DNA of 32,050 nt, taken from an uncultured Saprospiraceae bacterium (GTDB lineage: Bacteria > Bacteroidota > Bacteroidia > Chitinophagales > Saprospiraceae). Under the pieces are notes generated by a model, which saw nothing but the letters and a program-made list of their open reading frames with translations, did no database searches and was not told where the DNA came from. Shown piece by piece: positions 17,311 through 23,513 of this stretch; position 1 is the stretch's first letter, and each line of letters begins with the position of its first letter. Where the stretch lies: positions 1 through 32,050 of the forward strand of contig CALLWB010000120.1 in assembly GCA_938016265.1 (NCBI GenBank), in the 5' to 3' direction. Position numbers and translations under genes: made by a program.

Positions 17311-18534
17311 TTACAATTGCGAAGCTAACAATAGGCCAAGGTCTGTAGATTTGATGCCAAATCGTTCACCTAAATGATGATTGGTCAAACAGCCTTTATA
17401 CGTGTAAACGCCATGTCTGATCCCTACGCTATTATGTAGGAAGGAAATGATCCCACCATGTTTTTGAGCATCCAGGAGCATTGGCGCAAGAATATTACTG
17501 ATTGCAGTAGAGGCCGTTCGGGATACTTTAGAAGCAATATTGGGAACACAGTAATGAATGACATCATTCCTGATAAAGGTAGGTTTGTCGTGGGTTGTTA
17601 CTTCTGAGGTAGCAAAACAGCCACCTTGGTCAATACTTATATCAATAATCACAGCCCCACTTCTCATTTTGTCCACCATTTCTTCGCTCACGACAACTGG
17701 TGTTCGACCTTCTTTTGAATGAATTGCTCCAATGACAACATGTGCGTTGACAAGTTCTCTTTCTAGAAATTTAGGAATAATGGAGGAGGTATAAATTCGA
17801 TGACCGATTTTAGATTGCAATCGGTTAAGTTTATAAATGTTGTTGTCAAAAATTCTGACTTCTGCTCCTAATCCAAGAGCGGCTCTAGCGGCATATTCAC
17901 CAACAACTCCAGATCCAAGGATGACCACTTTGGCAGGTGGCACTCCAGAAATCCCTCCTAGTAAAACCCCTTGGCCGTTACTTGCATTGTTCAAAAGCTC
18001 CGCAGCTGTCAAAATTGCAGATATTCCAGCAATTTCACTTAGCGTGCGAACAATTGGAAAAGAACCAGATTTGTCCTGAATGTACTCCATTGCAAGAGCG
18101 ATAACTCTTTTCTGTCGCAATTTATAGATGTACTCTGAAGATAGGGTAGGCAAATGGATAGGAGAGATCAGGATTTGATCAGGAAGAAAATAGTCGATTT
18201 CATCCAATGTCGGAGGTGCAACTTTTAGTAAAATATTGGATTTGAAAACTTGCTCTGCGCTATATGCGATATCCGCTCCAGCTTCTGAATAATCGTGATC
18301 AGAAAAATTAGATTGTTCTCCAGCGCCTGCCTCTACGACAACTCTATGTCCATGGCCGACTAGCGTGGCTACAGAGGAAGGAGTTAATGCAACTCTATTT
18401 TCTTGAAATCTTGTTTCTTTTGGGATACCAATAAACAGGGCGTCTTTTCTTTCCTTGACAGCCAACATTTCTTCTTGCGGCTGATAATAGCTTTGGGAAA
18501 GTGAATCGGGAATGGGAATTTTCTTTTTTGTCAT
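17311..18534 (-). CDS. ald: Alanine dehydrogenase (alanine dehydrogenase/PNT family)
   Basis: 407 residues. NAD-dependent interconversion of L-alanine and pyruvate plus ammonia is the family reaction. The N-terminal catalytic domain begins after an extension of about 33 residues (usual length about 370) with IGIPKETRFQENRVALTP. It has the expected substrate-binding Lys in ILLKVAPPT and His in SPIHLP. A Rossmann NAD site follows, with VVILGSGVVGEYAARAALG (about residues 205-223), and later IDISIDQGGCFATS carries the family Asp. The branch to which this Bacteroidota protein belongs is divergent, so the exact substrate is inferred. It is last in a minus-strand cluster, 18 bases after tsaE, a pairing I recall from other Bacteroidota. 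No terminator hairpin is visible in the 31 bases before the convergent gene. Confidence 0.85.
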   Translation of the reverse strand: MTKKKIPIPDSLSQSYYQPQEEMLAVKERKDALFIGIPKETRFQENRVALTPSSVATLVGHGHRVVVEAGAGEQSNFSDHDYSEAGADIAYSAEQVFKSNILLKVAPPTLDEIDYFLPDQILISPIHLPTLSSEYIYKLRQKRVIALAMEYIQDKSGSFPIVRTLSEIAGISAILTAAELLNNASNGQGVLLGGISGVPPAKVVILGSGVVGEYAARAALGLGAEVRIFDNNIYKLNRLQSKIGHRIYTSSIIPKFLERELVNAHVVIGAIHSKEGRTPVVVSEEMVDKMRSGAVIIDISIDQGGCFATSEVTTHDKPTFIRNDVIHYCVPNIASKVSRTASTAISNILAPMLLDAQKHGGIISFLHNSVGIRHGVYTYKGCLTNHHLGERFGIKSTDLGLLLASQL

Positions 18535-18552
18535 GATTGAACGTAGCGTTAC

Positions 18553-18993
18553 CTATCCATGTTTTTCTACGGATATTGTCCTTAAAGAATCATCATTTAC
18601 TTGAATACGAATATACAGCATTTTATCCGGAAAAAGAGGTTCTATCAATTCTGGCCATTCAATAAAGCAATATTCGTTATCATCAAGGTATTCTTCGATA
18701 TTAATGTCGATGGCTTCGTCAATGTTTTTGAGACGATATAGATCAAGGTGTCTTATTAGATTCACCGTACCTTGATATTCATTTACGATAGAAAAAGTTG
18801 GACTAGACATTTGTTCTACTACTCCTAGTCGTTTCCCGATAGATTTGATTAAGGTAGTTTTTCCAGCTCCAATTTCACCAAAAAAAACAAATTTGTTAAT
18901 CCCTTCTGCAAGGCCAATTATTTCGGAGGCAACTTGGTCAAGTTCATCCAAGTTATGAATTTGCCATTTTTTTTTGGAGTTGGAAAGCGACAT
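18553..18993 (-). CDS. tsaE: tRNA threonylcarbamoyladenosine biosynthesis ATPase TsaE
   Basis: 146 residues, normal length. TsaE is the ATPase partner of TsaB and TsaD, which place threonylcarbamoyl on A37 of ANN-reading tRNAs. The Walker A motif is at residues 39-46 (GEIGAGKT). Family motifs follow in order: VEQMSSPTFSIVNEY (switch region with the Thr-Phe pair), HLDLYRL and the C-terminal YCFIEWPE. It lies 15 bases behind the LamG/T9SS gene and 18 before ald, consistent with one operon. A run of nine A encodes three lysines near the N-terminus; it does not break the frame. Confidence 0.96.
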   Translation of the reverse strand: MSLSNSKKKWQIHNLDELDQVASEIIGLAEGINKFVFFGEIGAGKTTLIKSIGKRLGVVEQMSSPTFSIVNEYQGTVNLIRHLDLYRLKNIDEAIDINIEEYLDDNEYCFIEWPELIEPLFPDKMLYIRIQVNDDSLRTISVEKHG

Positions 18994-19008
18994 TATTGTG
19001 AATAGGAA

Positions 19009-20241
19009 TTATTTGACTAAGGTAATGGTCCCTGTTTTGGTAATGTTTTCTTCCCTGCAATTGTACCTGAGTTGGTAGACAAATACAGCGGGATCTATTT
19101 TTTTACCATTTACCGTTCCATCCCAACCAAGCAGTCCATCTTCAGAATAAAACACACGGCTGCCCCATCGGTCAAAAATTTCGAAGCTAATGAATTCTGG
19201 AATTACCTGGGGATTACTTATGTAATAGACATCGTTAATTCCATCTTCATTTGGAGTAAATGCGGAAGGCAGAAAAATCTGATCACAGTCCAGTGTGGCG
19301 GGGTCAATTACTCTAATATTCAAAGTGTCCATAGAAACACAACCTAGTGAATCTGTAAATTGGATGGAGTAGACCATGCTAGAGTCTGGCGTTATTATAG
19401 GATTGGAAATTAAGGGGTCACTTACACCATCAGTAGGAGACCATTCAAATTCAGAAGCGCAAGTATTGGTAACGAATGCTTCAACAGAATTTCCTAGGAA
19501 AATTATAGTATCCCGATTCCCGATTTGGTCAGGGCCGAGGTATAGTTCTTCCACTTCATCAGGAATTAACCCCCGGTTGTAAACACGAAGTTCATCAAAT
19601 AAACCTTTAAATCTGCTAGTTCCATCTTGTCCAATGCAAGGGCTGTTGGAGATGGCAAATACGGCATTATTCTGAATATCCACGAGATTGGTTGTGGATT
19701 GTTGATCTTCTAATTGGCCATTGATGTAGTGTCTTACTGTTTTATTGATTCTTGTTACAGTAACATGCTGCCAGCAGCTAAGGCTGTTTTTTTGCACTAC
19801 AGATTTGACTTTATTGTCATCATCCTCATTCAGTTCTGCCGCAATTCTGGTTTGCGATGATTGAGTTCTAACATCCAGGTAGTCGTATTGATCACAGGCT
19901 TCCCTTTTAGAGACCAAACTGGTCTGAAATCCATTGCCAGTAGGTTTGTAGTAGAAACTTAAAGTAAAGTCATCATCTGTGAAATAGGTGTTAACTAATC
20001 CGAAAAAGACAACATAAGTAGAATCCCCGTCAAATTCGAGTGCGTTCCCACTTACACCACACTGACAATTCCAGCCGGCAACCTTACTGAAAATAGTACC
20101 ATCGGATCCACCGCTAGTTTCGTCAGTTGCATCGCAATTATCGAAAGAGTAATATGCTTTCAGTCCAACATCAGTTTGAGCGGAAACCCAATGAGGTAGT
20201 GCTAGAAGTACAAAAAATACAAACCAAAGGTACCTATTCAT
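19009..20241 (-). CDS. LamG-domain protein with T9SS type B sorting tail
   Basis: 410 residues with a signal peptide (MNRYLWFVFFVLLALPHWVSAQ). Residues about 25-235 are a concanavalin A-like/LamG beta-sandwich (LKAYYSFDNCDATDETSG, FTLSFYYKPTG, GLFDELRVYNRGL), a fold used for carbohydrate or protein binding. An Ig/SprB-like segment with paired Cys follows (about 240-315). The C-terminal about 90 residues are the gliding-motility/T9SS type B sorting domain: IFLPSAFTPNEDGINDVYY, IFDRWGSRVFYS, GWDGTVNGK and FVYQLRYNC. The protein is therefore predicted to be exported by T9SS to the surface. It sits directly between porX and tsaE, 107 bases after porX and 15 before tsaE; whether it belongs functionally with either is unknown. 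Confidence 0.88.
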   Translation of the reverse strand: MNRYLWFVFFVLLALPHWVSAQTDVGLKAYYSFDNCDATDETSGGSDGTIFSKVAGWNCQCGVSGNALEFDGDSTYVVFFGLVNTYFTDDDFTLSFYYKPTGNGFQTSLVSKREACDQYDYLDVRTQSSQTRIAAELNEDDDNKVKSVVQKNSLSCWQHVTVTRINKTVRHYINGQLEDQQSTTNLVDIQNNAVFAISNSPCIGQDGTSRFKGLFDELRVYNRGLIPDEVEELYLGPDQIGNRDTIIFLGNSVEAFVTNTCASEFEWSPTDGVSDPLISNPIITPDSSMVYSIQFTDSLGCVSMDTLNIRVIDPATLDCDQIFLPSAFTPNEDGINDVYYISNPQVIPEFISFEIFDRWGSRVFYSEDGLLGWDGTVNGKKIDPAVFVYQLRYNCREENITKTGTITLVK

Positions 20242-20287
20242 AAAACAAATTTTGATATAGATTCTGTTAAGTGGTATTAAGAGGTCA

Positions 20288-20295
20288 CAAAAGTA
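20288..20295 (-). promoter_or_regulatory. Candidate -7 element upstream of the LamG/T9SS type B gene
   Basis: The minus strand reads TACTTTTG, an exact TAnnTTTG, 46 bases before the start at 20241. No TTG is found at the proper upstream distance. It could give the LamG-tsaE-ald group its own promoter separate from porX. Confidence 0.3.
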
Positions 20296-20348
20296 TTAAA
20301 TAACAATATATAGTAGACTATTTATGGGCTAAAAATGACTACCAATTA

Positions 20349-21908
20349 TTATGCCTTACTTGTCATTTCGACAATAGGGACTATCATTTCTTCTAAAGAA
20401 ATTCCCCCATGTTGAAAAGTGTTTTTATAATAATTGTTGTAGTGGTTATAGTTGTTAGGGTATAGGAAAAACTTATCCTCCTTTGCGAAAATAAAGGTAG
20501 AACTAACATTTGGACGAGGTAATAGAGCTTGCTTAGGGTCTCTTACATCCAAAACGTCTTTCCTATCATATTGTAAATTTTTACCCACTTTGTATCTTAA
20601 GTTGGTAGTGGTTTCTCTATCACCAATAACTTTAGTTGGTTGTTTTACCCTTATAGTGCCATGATCTGTGGTAATAAACAATTGAATTTTTTTCTCAGCA
20701 ATAATTTGCAGAGCAGTCCAAAGGAAAGAGTTTTCAAACCAACTTTTGGTTAAAGAACGATAAGCAGTTTCATCAGAAGCAAGTTCTTTTAAGACTTCCA
20801 TCTCTGTCCTTGCATGAGAAAGCATATCAATAAAATTGTAGACAATAACAGTAAGGTCATTATTTAGGTAATTTTGAATATTGTCTACAAGGTTTTTTCC
20901 GTTCTCTGCATTGGTTATTTTAATGTAGTCAAACTTTATTTCTTTGTGAAGTACTCTTTTTACCTGTTCTCCAAACAAATTTTTCTCAAAGAGATTTTTC
21001 CCACCTTGTTCGTTATCATTTTTCCACCATTCAGGATAATATTCTTGAATTTCTGAAGGCATTAATCCAGAAAAAATAGAATTTCGGCTGTATTGAGTCG
21101 AGGTAGGGAGTATACTGTAAAAATAATCCTCACTTTCCAATCTGAAAAGTTCAGAAAGGGTAGGCTCTATCGTTTTCCACTGGTCGTATCGAAGGTTGTC
21201 CAACAATAAGATGAATGTTGGAACCTTACTATTAATATTAGGAAATATTTTTTCTCTTAATAAGGTATCGGACATTATCGGACCTTCTGACCTTTTGTTT
21301 ACCCAGTCCAAGTAGTTTTTAGCGATGTATTTGGAAAATTCCGTATTGGCTTCACTTTTTTGCATGGAAAGGATGTCTGCCATGTCCGTGGTATTCGTGG
21401 AGTCCAATTTTAATTCCCAGGAAACTATTTTCTGATAGGTATCTGCCCATTCTTCGAAATTCAGTCCGCTATTTATCTGCATAAATATATTTCTGAATTC
21501 TTGTTGGTAGTCAGAAGAAGTTTTTTCTCGAACAAGACGTTTGTTGTCGATGATCTTTTTTAGAGTTAGAAGAATCTGGTTCGGATTTACTGGTTTAATC
21601 AGATAATCGGTTATTTGGGAGCCGATAGCTTCTTCCATTAAATTTTCCTCTTCATTTTTAGTGATCATCACGACAGGCACATTCGAGTTTACTTCTCTGA
21701 TTTTTGTGAGGGTGTCAAGACCGGTCATTCCAGGCATACTCTCGTCTAGAAAGATGACATCAATGTTAGAGTTGGTTGTGCATTCTTCGAAAGCATCATG
21801 ACCATTGGTTACAGTTATTACATCATATCCTTTCTGTTCCAAAAACATAACCTGTGGTTTTAATAAATCTATCTCGTCATCTGCCCAAAGAATTGTGATT
21901 TTTTCCAT
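20349..21908 (-). CDS. porX: PorX: response regulator with PglZ/alkaline phosphatase-like domain
   Basis: 519 residues. The N-terminal receiver domain (about 1-122) has the acidic pocket Asp10-Asp11, the phosphoacceptor Asp55 in VIFLDESMPG, a switch Thr in VVMITKNE and the Lys of DYLIKPV. A helical linker spans about 125-215. The C-terminal half is a PglZ domain of the alkaline phosphatase superfamily, with FILLLDNLRYDQW (Asp near 237), a Thr/Ser-rich TSTQYSRNS stretch that should hold the metal-bound nucleophile, and TTDHGTIRV (Asp-His near 414). In Porphyromonas gingivalis PorX, with the PorY kinase, controls T9SS gene expression, and the PglZ domain acts as a phosphodiesterase on oligonucleotides. 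No kinase gene is nearby. The gene is divergent from the HD-domain gene across 217 bases. Confidence 0.95.
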   Translation of the reverse strand: MEKITILWADDEIDLLKPQVMFLEQKGYDVITVTNGHDAFEECTTNSNIDVIFLDESMPGMTGLDTLTKIREVNSNVPVVMITKNEEENLMEEAIGSQITDYLIKPVNPNQILLTLKKIIDNKRLVREKTSSDYQQEFRNIFMQINSGLNFEEWADTYQKIVSWELKLDSTNTTDMADILSMQKSEANTEFSKYIAKNYLDWVNKRSEGPIMSDTLLREKIFPNINSKVPTFILLLDNLRYDQWKTIEPTLSELFRLESEDYFYSILPTSTQYSRNSIFSGLMPSEIQEYYPEWWKNDNEQGGKNLFEKNLFGEQVKRVLHKEIKFDYIKITNAENGKNLVDNIQNYLNNDLTVIVYNFIDMLSHARTEMEVLKELASDETAYRSLTKSWFENSFLWTALQIIAEKKIQLFITTDHGTIRVKQPTKVIGDRETTTNLRYKVGKNLQYDRKDVLDVRDPKQALLPRPNVSSTFIFAKEDKFFLYPNNYNHYNNYYKNTFQHGGISLEEMIVPIVEMTSKA

Positions 21909-21982
21909 TGTGTATTATATGGTGTTTAAAGAAAATTATTGAATTGATATGTTTTAATAACTTTTATACGCTTACTTTGCGT

Positions 21983-21990
21983 CAAAGTTA
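21983..21990 (-). promoter_or_regulatory. Candidate -7 element of the porX promoter
   Basis: The minus strand reads TAACTTTG, an exact TAnnTTTG, 75 bases upstream of the porX start. The matching TTG is not visible 17-23 bases further upstream. Confidence 0.35.
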
Positions 21991-22125
21991 GGTAAATGTT
22001 TCATTTTTTATGAAAATTTAGAGAAGTACCCAACCATTTAATTTTAAAACACGTTTTTTTGTTTGAAGGAAGCTTCATAAGTATCCAATAACGATAAAAA
22101 GTGGTTCAATAGTATTTGATAAAAG

Positions 22126-23334
22126 ATGACCACGAATAAAAAAAAGATTTTCAATGATCCGGTTTATGGTTTTATAACTATACCATATGAGATCATATTT
22201 GATTTAATTGAAGAACCCTGTTTTCAGAGGTTGCGAAGGATAAAACAACTCGGGCTAACTCATTTTGTTTACCCTGGCGCCTTACATACAAGGTTTCACC
22301 ATGCTCTAGGAGCAATGCATTTGATGACCGAAGCAATAAAAGTATTGCAATCAAAGGGGGTTGAAATAACAGAAAAAGAGGCAGAATCTGTAACTATTGC
22401 CATATTGTTGCATGATATCGGTCATGGCCCTTTTTCCCATGCTTTGGAAAATGTGCTAATCGATATTCATCATGAGGAAATTTCCCTAATGTTAATGAAT
22501 CGACTTAACAAGAAATACAACAATAGACTATCAACTGCCATCGAGATTTTTAAAAACCAATATCCTAAGAAATTTCTTAACCAATTAGTCTCTGGCCAAC
22601 TAGACATGGATAGAATGGATTACCTCAACAGAGATAGCTTTTTTACGGGAGTTTCTGAGGGGGTCATTGGATACGACCGCATTATAAAAATGTTGAACGT
22701 CTACAATGGGGATTTGGTTGTTGAAGAAAAGGGGTTGTATTCTATTGAAAAATTTCTCGTAGCGAGAAGGATAATGTACTGGCAAGTATATTTGCACAAA
22801 ACTGTAATTAGCTCAGAACAGATGCTAATTAAAGTAATGGGAAGAGCGAAACAGCTTGCTAAAGAAGGTTGTCTTTTAAAAGTCTCCAAAGGTTTAGAGT
22901 TCTTTCTATATTCTAATTTAGAAAATGCAAAGGATGTAAACGTGATTTTGAATAATTTTGTTTTGTTGGACGATTGTGATATTGTTTCAGCTTTGAAGGA
23001 ATTCAAAGATCATAGCGACTTTACATTGTCTTATCTCGCAACCTGTTTAATCAATCGAAGATTGTTTAAGATAGAAATGAATAATATCCAATATAATAGT
23101 GACTATGTAGAAAAGATTCGTCTCAAAGTCATCAATTTCTTTGGAAAGAAGAATTTACCGATTGATTTTTTTGTGTTAAGTGGCTTTGAATCAAACAAAA
23201 ATTATAGCAAGACCAAAGAAATTGAGATTCTTTCAAAGAGTAATATTGTTTCGCCATTGTCAGAAAAGTCAGGTAATGGTATTGGACCGAGCACAGTAAC
23301 TAAATATTATGTTTGCTACCCCAAAGAAACTTGA
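22126..23334 (+). CDS. HD-domain phosphohydrolase (COG1078-type)
   Basis: 402 residues. It begins FNDPVYGFITIP, typical of the dGTPase-related HD family. Metal ligands are visible: His58 in HTRFHHALG, His96-Asp97 in LLHDIGHGPFSH, and the later Asp in LDMDRMDYLNRDS. Relatives include dNTP triphosphohydrolases such as SAMHD1 and bacterial EF1143, so hydrolysis of dNTPs is plausible but unproven. The C-terminal third is a less conserved helical region. In other Bacteroidota this gene is often near porX or the lpxD-lpxC lipid A genes; here the lpx genes are absent and the repeat-protein gene follows. It is divergent from porX, and its own promoter is not obvious. Confidence 0.88.
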   Translation: MTTNKKKIFNDPVYGFITIPYEIIFDLIEEPCFQRLRRIKQLGLTHFVYPGALHTRFHHALGAMHLMTEAIKVLQSKGVEITEKEAESVTIAILLHDIGHGPFSHALENVLIDIHHEEISLMLMNRLNKKYNNRLSTAIEIFKNQYPKKFLNQLVSGQLDMDRMDYLNRDSFFTGVSEGVIGYDRIIKMLNVYNGDLVVEEKGLYSIEKFLVARRIMYWQVYLHKTVISSEQMLIKVMGRAKQLAKEGCLLKVSKGLEFFLYSNLENAKDVNVILNNFVLLDDCDIVSALKEFKDHSDFTLSYLATCLINRRLFKIEMNNIQYNSDYVEKIRLKVINFFGKKNLPIDFFVLSGFESNKNYSKTKEIEILSKSNIVSPLSEKSGNGIGPSTVTKYYVCYPKET

Positions 23335-23352
23335 ATTAAAAGTGTTAAAATT

Positions 23353-23382
23353 TTGTTAACAAAATGTATTTTTCTATCTTTG
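23353..23382 (+). promoter_or_regulatory. Bacteroidota-type promoter, distal, for the 23-residue repeat gene
   Basis: TTG at 23353-23355 (within TTTTG), exactly 19 bases, then TATCTTTG at 23375-23382: a full match to the TTG-N17..23-TAnnTTTG consensus. It lies 132 bases before the ATG at 23514. Confidence 0.75.
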
Positions 23383-23410
23383 TGGAAATTATTTTTTGGC
23401 ACAAAAATTC

Positions 23411-23438
23411 TTGTTTTTCTAAAAAGTAATTACCTTTG
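23411..23438 (+). promoter_or_regulatory. Bacteroidota-type promoter, proximal, for the 23-residue repeat gene
   Basis: TTG at 23411-23413, 17 bases, then TACCTTTG at 23431-23438, again a full match though with the shortest accepted spacer. It would give a leader of about 70 AT-rich bases, a common arrangement for strongly expressed Bacteroidota genes. Confidence 0.6.
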
Positions 23439-23513
23439 CAAAACTTTTAAAATTCGAAAAATAATTCCTTAATCTAATTAATTTGTTTAATTAAAACTTA
23501 ATATTTTACCATT

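Noticed and set aside
18967-18975. Run of nine A (coding strand) near the tsaE start as a phase-variation switch
   Set aside because: The frame is intact, it encodes ordinary lysines, and tsaE is normally needed for growth, so a switch is unlikely.
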